A stretch of DNA of 64,000 nt. It comes from Elusimicrobia bacterium GWA2_61_42. GTDB taxonomy: Bacteria > Elusimicrobiota > Elusimicrobia > Elusimicrobiales > UBA9959. The notes below the pieces were generated by a model. It was not told the origin of the DNA. It saw only the letters and a list, made by a program, of their open reading frames with translations, and did not search any database. Position numbers and translations under genes: made by a program. Location: positions 44,704 through 108,703 of the forward strand of contig MGTU01000020.1 of NCBI GenBank assembly GCA_001799615.1, in the 5' to 3' direction. Of the stretch, positions 15,947 to 25,282 are shown piece by piece; positions within the stretch are counted from its first letter, which is position 1; every line of letters begins with the position of its first letter.

Positions 15947-16732
15947 ATGACTGAAGAAAATAAAGAAAATACGGCCCCCGAGGCAAAGCCCGAAGCAACG
16001 GTGATGCCCGTCGCGCATAAATTTCTCATCGGCCAGAAACTGGGCATGACCCAGCTCTTCGACGCCGCGGGATCGCTTCACGCCGTTACCGTCGTGAAAG
16101 CCGGACCGTGCCGCGTGGCCTACACCCGCACCAAGGCGAAGGACGGCTACCAGGCCGTCTGCCTCGGCTTCGGGCACAAGGTAGAGCACCGGGCCAACGC
16201 CGCCGAAAAGGGCCTGGCCAAGAAGCTCGCCGTGCAGCCGATAAAGCACCTGAAGGAATTCCGCGTGGCCGACCTGGCCGGCGCGGAACAGGGGCAGACC
16301 GCCAGCGTCGAGCGCTTCGCCGAAGGCGAGTACGTCGACCTGCAGGGCATCAGCAAAGGTAAAGGTTTCGCCGGCGGCATGAAACGCCACGGCTTCCACG
16401 GCGGTCCCGCCTCGCACGGCGCTTCCGACAGGGAAAGGGCTCCGGGTTCTCTGGGCTCGCGCCGCTCCCTCGGGCGCGTGCTTCCCGGCCAGCGCATGGC
16501 CGGCCACATGGGCGTAGATACGGTTTCCGTGCAGAAAGTCAAGATAGTGAAAGTCATACCGGAACAGAACCTGATACTCGTGAACAGCGGCATCCCCGGC
16601 GCCACCGGCAGCATGGTTTACATAACCCTGACCAACAAGAAGGTCACGATCGCCGCCGCGGTAAACCTTAAGGCGAAATCCAAGAAGGACGCCATAAAGG
16701 GCGCAGCCAAGAAACCGGCGGCCAAGAAATAA
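15947..16732 (+). CDS. rplC: 50S ribosomal protein L3
   Basis: A 261-residue early-assembly 23S rRNA-binding protein. The core KFLIGQKLGMTQLFD, the loop KGKGFAGGMKRHGFHGG and PGSLGSRRS are diagnostic. The start at 15947 has AAGGAG 9 nt upstream; an in-frame TTG at 15860 does not. It carries an extra acidic N-terminus of about 25 residues and a Lys/Ala-rich C-terminal tail of about 30. It is the first gene of the operon; S10 (rpsJ), which usually precedes it, is absent. Confidence 0.97.
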   Translation: MTEENKENTAPEAKPEATVMPVAHKFLIGQKLGMTQLFDAAGSLHAVTVVKAGPCRVAYTRTKAKDGYQAVCLGFGHKVEHRANAAEKGLAKKLAVQPIKHLKEFRVADLAGAEQGQTASVERFAEGEYVDLQGISKGKGFAGGMKRHGFHGGPASHGASDRERAPGSLGSRRSLGRVLPGQRMAGHMGVDTVSVQKVKIVKVIPEQNLILVNSGIPGATGSMVYITLTNKKVTIAAAVNLKAKSKKDAIKGAAKKPAAKK

Positions 16733-16755
16733 AGGGGCCGACTCAAGGATAAACT

Positions 16756-17382
16756 ATGGAAACTAAACTTTTAAACCTGAAAGGCGAGGAAGTGGGCAAA
16801 GTCAACCTGCCCGAGGTGCTTTTCTCCGTAAAGCCCGACCCCTGCTTCATCCACGAAGTCATAAAGTATTACCTGGCCAACAAGCACCGCGGCACGGCCT
16901 GCACCAAGACCCGCGCCGAGATCTCCGGCGGCGGCAAGAAGCCCTGGAAGCAGAAAGGCACCGGCCGCGCGCGCGCCGGTTCCACCCGCTCGCCGATCTG
17001 GCGCAAGGGCGGCGTGGTGTTCGGGCCCAAGCCCCGCTCTTTCCGCCAGTACCTGCCCATCCAGAAACTGCGCCAGGCCCTGATAGAGGCCCTCTCCGCC
17101 CGCGCCGCCGACGGCGCCGTGATGGTGATGGAGAACCTCGCCCTCGAGGCCGCCAAGACCAGCTCGCTCAAGGGCCTCAGCAAAAGCCTTAACGCCAAAA
17201 GCGTGCTGTTCGTCACCGACAAAATGGACAGCAATTTCAAGACCGCGTCCCGCAACATGGCCGATTTCGGCTGGTGCCTGGCGCAGAACCTGAACGCCTA
17301 CGAGGCCATGAGCAACACCAAGCTCGTTTTCACCACCGCCGGGCTGAAAGTCCTCGCCGACACCTACAAGGAGGTAAAATGA
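16756..17382 (+). CDS. rplD: 50S ribosomal protein L4
   Basis: A 208-residue protein lining the peptide exit tunnel. The extended tunnel loop is seen as EISGGGKKPWKQKGTGRARAGS, followed by GGVVFGPKPRSF. L4 is the classic autoregulator of this operon in gamma-proteobacteria. Its stop overlaps the rplW start (ATGA). Confidence 0.97.
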   Translation: METKLLNLKGEEVGKVNLPEVLFSVKPDPCFIHEVIKYYLANKHRGTACTKTRAEISGGGKKPWKQKGTGRARAGSTRSPIWRKGGVVFGPKPRSFRQYLPIQKLRQALIEALSARAADGAVMVMENLALEAAKTSSLKGLSKSLNAKSVLFVTDKMDSNFKTASRNMADFGWCLAQNLNAYEAMSNTKLVFTTAGLKVLADTYKEVK

Positions 17383-17669
17383 ATTTTACCGAAGTTCTCA
17401 TCTCCCCTATCCTCAGCGAAAAAAGCGTGATAGTTAAAGACACGCAGAACCGCTACACCTTCCGGGTGAACCCCAAGGCCAACAAGAGCGAAATAAAGAA
17501 AGCCGTGGAAACCCTCTTCAAGGTGAAAGTCTCCGCGGTGCGTACCGCCAACATGCCGGGCAAGCTCCATAAAGTGGGCCGCCACGAGGGCTACCGCTCC
17601 GACTGGAAGAAAGCCGTCGTAAGCGTAAAAGCCGGGCAGAAAATAGACATGACGGACCTGCCGAAGTAA
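17379..17669 (+). CDS. rplW: 50S ribosomal protein L23
   Basis: A 96-residue protein at the exit of the peptide tunnel, the docking site for trigger factor and SRP. ISPILSEKS and the RFRVNPKANK-like strand match the family. The start at 17379 overlaps the rplD stop and is preceded by GGAGG; the longer in-frame extension from 17274 is rejected. Confidence 0.96.
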   Translation: MNFTEVLISPILSEKSVIVKDTQNRYTFRVNPKANKSEIKKAVETLFKVKVSAVRTANMPGKLHKVGRHEGYRSDWKKAVVSVKAGQKIDMTDLPK

Positions 17670-17693
17670 GGCAAAACAGGAACAGGAAAAGAT

Positions 17694-18533
17694 ATGCCAA
17701 TTAAATCATACAGACCCTATACCCCCTCGCGCCGGACGATGCAGATCGCCGACTTCTCGGAGATCACCAAGCTCGACCCCGAAAAGAAGCTGGCTACCGG
17801 CATGCGCAAGCACGGCGGCCGCAACAACACCGGCCAGGTGATGGTGCGCCACCACGGCGGCGGCCACCGCCGCCGCTATCGCGAGATCGATTTCAAGCGC
17901 GAGAAGTACGGCGTGCCCGCCAAAGTGGCGGCCATCGAGTACGATCCCAACAGGAACGCCCGCATAGCGCTGCTGTTCTACGCGGACGGCGACAAGCGCT
18001 ACATCCCCGCCCCCCTGGGCCTGGGCGTAGGCGCGTCCGTCATGAGCGGCCCCAAGGCTGAGATCCGCCTGGGCAACGCCCTGCCGATGACCAATATCCC
18101 CGACGGTACCTTTATCCACGCGATAGAGATGATCCCGGGCAAGGGCGCCCAGTTCGTCCGCGCCGCAGGCACCCAGGCGCAGCTGATGGCGAAAGAGGGC
18201 GACTACGCCCTCGTCAAGATGCCGTCCGGCGAGATCCGCAAAGTTCTCAAGGCCTGCCTGGCCACCATCGGCCAGGTCGGCAACATCGAGCACAATACCA
18301 TAACCCTCGGCAAGGCGGGCCGCCAGCGCCATATCGGCGTGAAGCCCACCGTGCGCGGCGGAGCCATGAACGCGGTTGACCACCCCCTCGGCGGCGGCCG
18401 CGGCCGTTCCAAGGGCAATAACGTGCCCCGCTCGCCGTGGAACCAGCCCTCCAAGGGCTTCAAGACCAGGACCAAATCAAAGATATGGGGCTGGATGATA
18501 GTGCAGGACAGGCGCAAGTCGACCAACGCCTAA
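17694..18533 (+). CDS. rplB: 50S ribosomal protein L2
   Basis: A 279-residue protein needed for subunit joining and the peptidyl transferase centre. The signature region reads [18 protein letters not shown], with the conserved Asp-His kept but Leu where most bacteria have a second His (DHPHGGG). [15 protein letters not shown] closes the family pattern. Confidence 0.97.
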   Translation: MPIKSYRPYTPSRRTMQIADFSEITKLDPEKKLATGMRKHGGRNNTGQVMVRHHGGGHRRRYREIDFKREKYGVPAKVAAIEYDPNRNARIALLFYADGDKRYIPAPLGLGVGASVMSGPKAEIRLGNALPMTNIPDGTFIHAIEMIPGKGAQFVRAAGTQAQLMAKEGDYALVKMPSGEIRKVLKACLATIGQVGNIEHNTITLGKAGRQRHIGVKPTVRGGAMNAVDHPLGGGRGRSKGNNVPRSPWNQPSKGFKTRTKSKIWGWMIVQDRRKSTNA

Positions 18534-18545
18534 CGGAGGAATATA

Positions 18546-18833
18546 ATGAGCAGATCTTCTAAGAAGGGCCCTTTCGTAGACCAGAAACTTCTGGCAAAAG
18601 TACAGGCGGTTGTCCAGTCCGGCGAAAAGAAGCAGATAAAGACCTGGGCGCGCGCTTGTACCATAACCCCCGAATTCGTCGGGCAGACGCTTATGGTGCA
18701 TAACGGCCGCAAGTTCCTGCCGGTGTACGTTACTGAGCGCATGGTCGGCCACAAGCTGGGCGAGTTCTCTTTCCCCCGGCTGTTCAAGGGCCACGGCCAG
18801 TCGCATACCAAGGACGCGACGGACCTCACCTAA
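18546..18833 (+). CDS. rpsS: 30S ribosomal protein S19
   Basis: A 95-residue protein that forms a complex with S13 in the 30S head. [11 protein letters not shown] at the N-terminus and [16 protein letters not shown] near the C-terminus are diagnostic. GGAGG lies just before the ATG, 12 nt after rplB. Confidence 0.97.
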   Translation: MSRSSKKGPFVDQKLLAKVQAVVQSGEKKQIKTWARACTITPEFVGQTLMVHNGRKFLPVYVTERMVGHKLGEFSFPRLFKGHGQSHTKDATDLT

Positions 18834-18869
18834 GAGGGTGACGAGCAATTAACCTAAACGGAGAAATTT

Positions 18870-19226
18870 ATGGAAGCCAAATGTCATCTCAGATACCAGC
18901 GCTTCGGCCGCCGCAAGGTGGCCCAGCTGCTAGACGCGGTTCGCGGCAAATCCCTGTACGAGGCCCATTACATACTGGAGAGCCTCCCCAGGATAGCCAC
19001 CGACATCGTCGACAAAGCCATTAAGTCCGCCGGCGCGAACCTCTCGGTGAAGCTCGGCCGCAAGCTGGACCTCAAGACCATCTGGGTCACCGAAGCCAGC
19101 GCCGACCAGGGCCCGATGAAGATGCTGCGCCGCGTGCAGCCCGGCCCCCAGGGCCGCGCGATGCCGTTCAAGCGCAAGATGTGCCACATCAACGTGGTCG
19201 TTTCTGACACCAAGGAGCGGAAATAA
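18870..19226 (+). CDS. rplV: 50S ribosomal protein L22
   Basis: A 118-residue protein with the beta-hairpin that narrows the exit tunnel. [14 protein letters not shown], the AIKSAGAN helix and [17 protein letters not shown] (the hairpin and following strand) are characteristic. It ends one base before the rpsC start. Confidence 0.96.
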   Translation: MEAKCHLRYQRFGRRKVAQLLDAVRGKSLYEAHYILESLPRIATDIVDKAIKSAGANLSVKLGRKLDLKTIWVTEASADQGPMKMLRRVQPGPQGRAMPFKRKMCHINVVVSDTKERK

Positions 19227-19227
19227 T

Positions 19228-19968
19228 ATGGGCCAAAAAATTCACCCCCGCGGTTTAAGGCTTGGTTACATCCAGGACTGGCGCTCCCGCTGGTTCTCGC
19301 CCAAGAAGATGCCGGAACTCATCCGCGAAGATTTCGAAATACGGCTCATGGTGACCGAAAGGTTCGCCATGGCGTCCGTGAGCTGGGTGGACATCGAGCG
19401 CGCCGGCGCCTACCTTAAAGTGACCATTCACACGGCCCGCCCCGGCGTGGTGATCGGCCGCAAGGGCGCGGACATCGAGAACCTCAAGAAAGACGTGGAA
19501 CGCCTCACCAAGCGCAAGGTGTTCATCAACGTTTCCGAAATAAAGATCCCCGAGCTCGACCCCCGCCTGGTCGGCCAGTCGGTGGCGCAGCAGCTCGAAA
19601 AACGCATTTCCTTCAAGCGCGCCATCAAGCGCGCGATGGAGCGCACCATGGGCTCGGGCGCCCTGGGCATAAAGGTAATGGCCTCCGGCCGCCTCGGCGG
19701 CGCCGAGATCGCCCGCCGCGAGTGGTACCGCAAGGGCCGCGTGCCCCTGCAGACCATCTCCGCCGACATCGATTACGGCTTAACCGAAGCCAACACCAGC
19801 ATGGGCAAGATCGGCATAAAAGTGTGGATCTTCAAGAAGCTGTTCTTCGCGAAGACGCCCCGCGAGCTGCGCGAGCAGCTGCAGCGCATGGAAGCCGAGA
19901 ACCCCAGCGAGATACCGGTAATGGACGAAGCCGCCGCGGCCCGCAGGAACGCGACGCCCAGCGCCTGA
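19228..19968 (+). CDS. rpsC: 30S ribosomal protein S3
   Basis: A 246-residue protein at the mRNA entry site. The N-terminal [13 protein letters not shown], a KH domain with [12 protein letters not shown], and the C-terminal [20 protein letters not shown] are all present. It has a tail of about 25 acidic and Ala-rich residues. Confidence 0.97.
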   Translation: MGQKIHPRGLRLGYIQDWRSRWFSPKKMPELIREDFEIRLMVTERFAMASVSWVDIERAGAYLKVTIHTARPGVVIGRKGADIENLKKDVERLTKRKVFINVSEIKIPELDPRLVGQSVAQQLEKRISFKRAIKRAMERTMGSGALGIKVMASGRLGGAEIARREWYRKGRVPLQTISADIDYGLTEANTSMGKIGIKVWIFKKLFFAKTPRELREQLQRMEAENPSEIPVMDEAAAARRNATPSA

Positions 19969-19990
19969 GGTTTTTTAAGGAGCAATAACT

Positions 19991-20407
<417 letters not shown>

Positions 20408-20425
20408 GAAGGAGAGCAGCCCCTT

Positions 20426-20653
20426 ATGAAAAGAAAAGACAAGGAAACCTTGAAGAACATGGGCGACGCCGAAATGAAGGCGCAGGCCGCGGACCTCAAG
20501 AAGCAGATTTTCCAGATCAAGTTCAAACGCACCACGGCGCCGGTCGAAAACCCGCTCGTGCTGCGCACCGCCCGCCGCAAAATAGCCATGATCAACACCT
20601 GGCTCAAGCAGCGCGAGCTGGCGAAGTCAAAAGCCGCCGAGGTTAAAAAATAA
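20426..20653 (+). CDS. rpmC: 50S ribosomal protein L29
   Basis: A 75-residue, two-helix protein next to L23. The LKKQIFQIKFKR and RTARRKIAMINTWLKQRE helices match the family. Its stop overlaps the rpsQ start by one base (TAATG). Confidence 0.94.
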   Translation: MKRKDKETLKNMGDAEMKAQAADLKKQIFQIKFKRTTAPVENPLVLRTARRKIAMINTWLKQRELAKSKAAEVKK

Positions 20654-20925
20654 TGAAAGAAAATACCGAGAAAAGAGCCCAGAGAAAAGTCCTGCGCGGC
20701 GTGGTCGTCTCCGACAAGATGACCAAGACCCGCGTGATCAGCGTGGACCACGTCATCAGCCACGCCGTATACGCCAAGACCCTCCGGCGCAACCGCAAGT
20801 TTTACGCGCACGACGAGGCCAACGAATCCAAGAGCGGCGACCTGGTTGAGATAGTCAGCACCCGCCCCCTGTCCGCGCTGAAGCGCTGGCGGATAAGCCG
20901 CATAGTGGAGAAAAGCAAGAAGTAA
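20653..20925 (+). CDS. rpsQ: 30S ribosomal protein S17
   Basis: A 90-residue OB-fold protein binding the 5' domain of 16S rRNA. GVVVSDKMTKTRVISV and the GDLVEIVSTRPLSALKRWR stretch are diagnostic. It is followed by a 54-nt gap with a small hairpin, at the point where the S10 and spc operons divide in E. coli. Confidence 0.96.
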   Translation: MKENTEKRAQRKVLRGVVVSDKMTKTRVISVDHVISHAVYAKTLRRNRKFYAHDEANESKSGDLVEIVSTRPLSALKRWRISRIVEKSKK

Positions 20926-20931
20926 GGGCCG

Positions 20932-20946
20932 ACCCCGCAGCGGGGT
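20932..20946 (+). other. Intercistronic hairpin between rpsQ and rplN
   Basis: ACCCCG, CAG loop, CGGGGT: a 6-bp perfect stem without a T tract. It may be a processing or partial pausing site at the ancestral S10/spc boundary. Confidence 0.4.
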
Positions 20947-20979
20947 GCGCAGGCACAAGCTAACGAAAAGGAAAGATCT

Positions 20980-21348
20980 ATGATACAGTTGAGAACAATG
21001 CTTAACGTCGCCGACAACTCCGGCGCCCGCAAACTGATGTGCTTCCACGTGATGGGCGGCAGCTACCGCCGCTACGCCTTCCTGGGCGACACCGTGGTGT
21101 GCTCGGTCAAGGACGCCATCCCGCACGGCGCGATAAAGAAAGGCGAGGTGGTGAAGGCCGTGGTCGTGCGCGTCCGCAAGGAAGTGCGCCGCCCCGACGG
21201 GTCCTACATCCGCTTTGACGACAACGCCGTCTGCGTTATCGACGAGAACGGCGAGCCCAAGGGCACCCGTGTTTTCGGCCCGGTGGCCCGCGAACTGCGC
21301 GCGAAGAACTATCTCAAAATAGTTTCTCTCGCTCCCGAAGTAATTTAA
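20980..21348 (+). CDS. rplN: 50S ribosomal protein L14
   Basis: A 122-residue protein at the subunit interface. [19 protein letters not shown], the [12 protein letters not shown] strand and [13 protein letters not shown] are diagnostic, and the length matches the family. Confidence 0.97.
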   Translation: MIQLRTMLNVADNSGARKLMCFHVMGGSYRRYAFLGDTVVCSVKDAIPHGAIKKGEVVKAVVVRVRKEVRRPDGSYIRFDDNAVCVIDENGEPKGTRVFGPVARELRAKNYLKIVSLAPEVI

Positions 21349-21361
21349 TAAGGCGGTAAAT

Positions 21362-21670
21362 ATGCTGAAACTCAAGAAAAAAGATACGGTCATCGTGATA
21401 GCCGGCCGCGACAAGGGCAAAAAAGGCGAGATCAAGGAAGTCATGCCCGAGGATCGCAAGGTCGTTGTGATGGGGATTAACATAGTCCACAAGCACAAGA
21501 AGACCACCAAGGAAAAACCCGGCGGCATCCATAAAGTGGAAGCCCCCATGGACATCTCCAACGTCCAGCTTGTCTGCCCCAAGTGCAACAAGCCGGCCCG
21601 CGTGAAAATTTCCATACAAGGCGGCGAAAAGCTGCGCGCCTGCAAAAAATGCGGCGAAGCGATAGTCTAA
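21362..21670 (+). CDS. rplX: 50S ribosomal protein L24, zinc-ribbon form
   Basis: A 102-residue KOW-domain assembly initiator. KKKDTVIVIAGRDKGKKG is the KOW motif. The C-terminal part has CPKC and CKKC sixteen residues apart, so it is the zinc-binding form of L24. Confidence 0.95.
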   Translation: MLKLKKKDTVIVIAGRDKGKKGEIKEVMPEDRKVVVMGINIVHKHKKTTKEKPGGIHKVEAPMDISNVQLVCPKCNKPARVKISIQGGEKLRACKKCGEAIV

Positions 21671-21683
21671 AGAGGTAATTTAC

Positions 21684-22418
21684 ATGGCGAAGGAAACCCC
21701 CAAAGATCAGAAAAAAGAGCACGCTCCCAAAGAACATAAGGAGCACGCGTCCAAAGAGCAGCAGAAGGCCAAGAACAAGGAACAGAACCAGAAGTTCCAG
21801 GTGACCGAGGCCCCCAAGGGCGCGGTGGCGCCCCTGCCGAAAGGCTACGTGGTGCGCATGACCGACCTGTACCTCAAAACGGTGCGGCCGGCGCTGATGA
21901 AGGATTTTAACCTTTCTTCCCCGATGGCCGCCCCCAAGATGACCAAGATCGTCATCAACATCGGCGTCAGCGAGGCCAAGGAAAACATCCAGGCGCTCGA
22001 CCTGGCCAAAGAAGATCTGACGATGATCTCCGGCCAGGCCCCCCAGGTGCGCCGCGCGAAGAAGTCCATCTCTAACTTCAAGCTGCGCGAAGGCATGCCG
22101 ATAGGCGTGCGCGTCACCCTGCGCGGCACCCGCATGTACGAGTTCTTCGACCGCTTCGTCTCCCTGTCGGTGCCCCGCATCCGGGACTTCCAGGGCGTGG
22201 ACCCCAAGTTCTTCGACGGCAGGGGCAACCTCAACATCGGCCTGAAAGAGCACCATATTTTCCCGGAAGTTAATATGGAAAAATCGCCCAAAGCGCGCGG
22301 CATGAACATCACGTTCGTGACCACCGCCGGCGACAACGTAAAAGGCCAGGCCCTGCTGCAGTACCTGGGCATGCCCTTCAAGAAGCCCGAAGTAAAGAAA
22401 GCTAACGCTAACCCGTAA
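21684..22418 (+). CDS. rplE: 50S ribosomal protein L5 with long N-terminal extension
   Basis: A 244-residue 5S rRNA-binding protein; typical L5 is about 180. The core begins near residue 55 (MTDLYLKTVRPALMKDF) and includes KIVINIGVSEA, GQAPQVRRAKKSISNFKLREGMPIG-type sequence and the IFPEV segment. The first 50 residues are very rich in Lys, Glu and His and look disordered. The ribosome site AGAGG lies before the first Met, so the extension is probably translated. Confidence 0.94.
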   Translation: MAKETPKDQKKEHAPKEHKEHASKEQQKAKNKEQNQKFQVTEAPKGAVAPLPKGYVVRMTDLYLKTVRPALMKDFNLSSPMAAPKMTKIVINIGVSEAKENIQALDLAKEDLTMISGQAPQVRRAKKSISNFKLREGMPIGVRVTLRGTRMYEFFDRFVSLSVPRIRDFQGVDPKFFDGRGNLNIGLKEHHIFPEVNMEKSPKARGMNITFVTTAGDNVKGQALLQYLGMPFKKPEVKKANANP

Positions 22419-22469
22419 ACAGCGGAGCTTACGGACGAGAAAGAGATTTAGGTAAAACAGGAGAAAGAA

Positions 22470-22655
22470 ATGGCTACATATGCATGGATGGCGAAGATGC
22501 GCAAACCCCAGAAGTTCTCTACGCGCTTCCGCAACCGCTGCCAGATCTGCGGCAGGCCGCGCGGTTACTACCGCGACTTCGGGCTCTGCAGGATCTGCCT
22601 GCGCAAGATGGCTCACGAGGGCCTGATACCCGGCCTCAAGAAGTCTAGCTGGTAA
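22470..22655 (+). CDS. rpsN: 30S ribosomal protein S14, zinc type (type Z)
   Basis: A 61-residue protein of the 30S head. The CQIC and CRIC pairs form the zinc site, and [20 protein letters not shown] is the family core. The short length confirms the zinc form rather than the roughly 100-residue one. Confidence 0.96.
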   Translation: MATYAWMAKMRKPQKFSTRFRNRCQICGRPRGYYRDFGLCRICLRKMAHEGLIPGLKKSSW

Positions 22656-22685
22656 CGCTTAGAAAGCTTTTAAGGAGAGAAACTA

Positions 22686-23093
22686 ATGGATCCTATATCT
22701 AACATGCTGTGTGCGATAAAGAACGCCACAACCAAGAAAAAAGAACGGGTTGACGTGCCCTTCTCGGGAATAAAGGCCGGGCTGGTGAAACTCCTCAAGG
22801 ACGAGGGCTTCGTTTCCAATTTCAAGGTGCTTGATCCCAAGCTGGACAAGACCATCGACCGGCGCGGCGTGATCCGCATCACGCTGAAATACACGCTGGA
22901 CAAGCAGCCCGTGATCAACGGCATCCGCCGCGTGTCAAAACCCGGCCTGCGCATCTACCGCGGTCACGACGAGATGCCCAAGGTCCGCGCCGCTTTCGGC
23001 GTGTCCATCATCTCCACTTCCAAGGGACTGCTGACCGACGCCGAGGCCAAGAAGCAGAAACTCGGCGGAGAAGTGCTCTGCCAGGTGTGGTAA
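22686..23093 (+). CDS. rpsH: 30S ribosomal protein S8
   Basis: A 135-residue 16S central-domain binder, the translational regulator of the spc operon in E. coli. MDPISNMLCAIKNA, RVSKPGLRIYRG and the GVSIISTSKGLLTDAEA C-terminus are diagnostic. Confidence 0.96.
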   Translation: MDPISNMLCAIKNATTKKKERVDVPFSGIKAGLVKLLKDEGFVSNFKVLDPKLDKTIDRRGVIRITLKYTLDKQPVINGIRRVSKPGLRIYRGHDEMPKVRAAFGVSIISTSKGLLTDAEAKKQKLGGEVLCQVW

Positions 23094-23138
23094 GCGGAAG
23101 TCTCAAGCCTAACTAAAGTTAATTTAAGAGGTATAAAC

Positions 23139-23720
23139 ATGAGCAGAATCGGAAAAAAACCGGTAGCCCTTCCGGAAAAGGTAAAGGCCAGGGTTGAGAA
23201 CGGGAAAGTGCTGGTGGAAGGCCCCCTGGGCAAGCTGTCCTATTCCCTGCCCGACGGCATCAACGCCGAAGTTAAGGACGCCAACATCAATATCAGCATC
23301 GCGCAGGGCGCGGCCGACAAGTCGGCCCTGTTCGGCACGGCCCGCGCGCGGGTCAACAACATGGTCAGCGGCGTCACCAAGGAATTTGAAAAGGTGCTCG
23401 AGATCAGCGGCGTGGGTTTCAAGGGCGCGGTGGAAGGCAACCGCGTCTCCATGCAGCTGGGCTTCTCGCACCCCGTGATACTGGATATCCCGGCCGGCAT
23501 TAAAATGTCTTTCGATCCCAAGCAGGTGGTCCTTACCATTAAGGGCATAGACCGCGAGGCCGTGGGCAACCTGGCCGCGCAGATCAAGAGGATCAAACCG
23601 CCGGAACCCTACAAGGGCACCGGCATTAAGTACCAGGGCGAGCACATCATCCGCAAGGCCGGCAAGACGGCGGCGGGCGCTGGTGCGGGCGCTGGCGCGG
23701 GCGGCGCAGCCAAGAAGTAA
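23139..23720 (+). CDS. rplF: 50S ribosomal protein L6
   Basis: A 193-residue protein near the sarcin-ricin loop. MSRIGKKPVALPEKV, the LEISGVGFKGAVEG strand and PEPYKGTGIKYQGE are diagnostic. A Gly/Ala repeat tail (AGAGAGAGG) of about 18 residues is extra. Confidence 0.96.
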   Translation: MSRIGKKPVALPEKVKARVENGKVLVEGPLGKLSYSLPDGINAEVKDANINISIAQGAADKSALFGTARARVNNMVSGVTKEFEKVLEISGVGFKGAVEGNRVSMQLGFSHPVILDIPAGIKMSFDPKQVVLTIKGIDREAVGNLAAQIKRIKPPEPYKGTGIKYQGEHIIRKAGKTAAGAGAGAGAGGAAKK

Positions 23721-23768
23721 AGGCGTGCCCAGGCACAATAACAAGAAAAACAGGGAACAGGAACCAAT

Positions 23769-24137
23769 ATGATAAGCAAACAGGAACGCTACGAATTCCG
23801 CAAGATCCGCACCAGGAACAGCCTCTTCGAGCACGGCATTAAAATGCCCCGGCTCAGCGTCTACCGCGGCGCCAAGTATATCTACGCCCAGGTCGTGGAC
23901 GATATAAAGGGCGCGACCCTCGCGGCGGCCTCCAGCCTTGAAAAAGAGATCAAGGCCGCGAGCAAGGCCAAATCCGGCAAAAGCATCGAATCCGCCAAAG
24001 TGGTGGGGGCCCTGCTGGCCAAGCGCGCCCTGGCCAAGGGCGTTACGGCGGTCTGTTTCGACCGCGGCGGCAGGATATATCACGGCCGCATCAAGGCCCT
24101 GGCTGACGCGGCGCGCGCCGCCGGTCTCAAATTCTAA
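23769..24137 (+). CDS. rplR: 50S ribosomal protein L18
   Basis: A 122-residue 5S rRNA-binding protein. [13 protein letters not shown] N-terminus, [19 protein letters not shown] and the C-terminal [20 protein letters not shown] are characteristic. Confidence 0.96.
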   Translation: MISKQERYEFRKIRTRNSLFEHGIKMPRLSVYRGAKYIYAQVVDDIKGATLAAASSLEKEIKAASKAKSGKSIESAKVVGALLAKRALAKGVTAVCFDRGGRIYHGRIKALADAARAAGLKF

Positions 24138-24151
24138 GGGAGAAGCTAAAC

Positions 24152-24712
24152 ATGCTCAGAAACCAGAAACAACTTAAGACCAGCAAGGAACTTAACGCCC
24201 AGGGCGGAGTAAAGCCCCGCGGCGAGGCCATGGAGCTCGACCTGACCGACGCCAGGGAAGAAAAAGTGGTGACCGTGGTGGTCAACCGCGTTACCAAGGT
24301 GGTCAAGGGCGGCAAGCGCTTCTCCTTCAACGCTCTCGTAGTGGTGGGCGACAACAACGGCAAAGTAGGCGTGGGCCTCGGCAAGTCCAGCGAGGTGCAG
24401 GGCGCCATACAGAAGGGCACCGCCGGCGCCCGCAAGGAAATGTTCCAGTTCCCGCTGCTTAACTCCACCATCCCTCACGAAGTGGAAGGCCATTTCGGCG
24501 CCGGCAAAGTGTGGATGAAGCCCGCGGTGGACGGCACCGGCCTTATCGCCGGCGGCGGCGTCCGCGCCGTGCTCGAAGCCAGCGGCGTCAAGAACATCCT
24601 TACCAAGAATCTCGGCACCCGCAACGCGTTCAACACGGTTTACGCCACTCTCGACGCCCTCAAGCGCCTCAAGAGCAAAGAGGAAGTAATGAAGATCCGC
24701 GGCCACGAATAA
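24152..24712 (+). CDS. rpsE: 30S ribosomal protein S5
   Basis: A 186-residue protein affecting decoding accuracy. [19 protein letters not shown] is the S5 RNA-binding signature, followed by [13 protein letters not shown] and [15 protein letters not shown]. The next gene is rplO, only 45 nt away, so rpmD (L30) is absent from its normal place. Confidence 0.97.
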   Translation: MLRNQKQLKTSKELNAQGGVKPRGEAMELDLTDAREEKVVTVVVNRVTKVVKGGKRFSFNALVVVGDNNGKVGVGLGKSSEVQGAIQKGTAGARKEMFQFPLLNSTIPHEVEGHFGAGKVWMKPAVDGTGLIAGGGVRAVLEASGVKNILTKNLGTRNAFNTVYATLDALKRLKSKEEVMKIRGHE

Positions 24713-24757
24713 GCCGCCGCGAAGCATTTAACGATTCAAGCTAACAGGAGAAACACT

Positions 24758-25282
24758 ATGGTCGGAATGAACAATCTCAAGCCCAAATACGGCTCGGTGC
24801 ACAAGCGCAAACGCCTCGGCACGGGGCAGGGTTCCGGTCACGGACAGACTTCCACCCGCGGCCAGAAAGGCCAGGGCTCCACTTCCGGCGGCACCAAGCC
24901 GAAGGGGTTCGAGGGCGGCCAGACCCCGCTGCTCCGCCGCATCCCCAAGAGCGGTTTCAGCAACGCCCAGTTCCGCCAGATCTACGAATGGGTCAACATC
25001 TCCTCACTCGAGAAGAATTTTTCCGCCGGCGCGGACGTCACCCCCGACGCCATGGTGAAATGCCGCCTGGTCAAGCACCCGGTCCTGGTCAAGGTCCTCG
25101 GCAACGGGGAACTGACGAAGGCCCTCAACGTCACCGCCCATTCCTTTTCCAAAGGCGCGGCCGAGAAGATCATGAAGGCCGGCGGCAAGACCACCGTGCT
25201 CGTGGGAGCCAAGGCCGCCAAGACGGCCGAAGTCGCGGCCCAGGCCGTCGCGAAGAAGAAAGCCAAAACGGATAAAAAATAA
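24758..25282 (+). CDS. rplO: 50S ribosomal protein L15
   Basis: A 174-residue protein. The N-terminal LGTGQGSGHGQTSTRGQKGQG and FEGGQTPLLRRIPKSGF are diagnostic; a Lys/Ala tail ends it. AGGAG lies 8 nt before the first ATG. Its stop overlaps the secY start by one base. Confidence 0.96.
   Translation: MVGMNNLKPKYGSVHKRKRLGTGQGSGHGQTSTRGQKGQGSTSGGTKPKGFEGGQTPLLRRIPKSGFSNAQFRQIYEWVNISSLEKNFSAGADVTPDAMVKCRLVKHPVLVKVLGNGELTKALNVTAHSFSKGAAEKIMKAGGKTTVLVGAKAAKTAEVAAQAVAKKKAKTDKK

Noticed and set aside
17274..17378. An N-terminal extension of L23
   Set aside because: It overlaps rplD in another frame; the ATG at 17379 is coupled to the rplD stop and gives the normal N-terminus.
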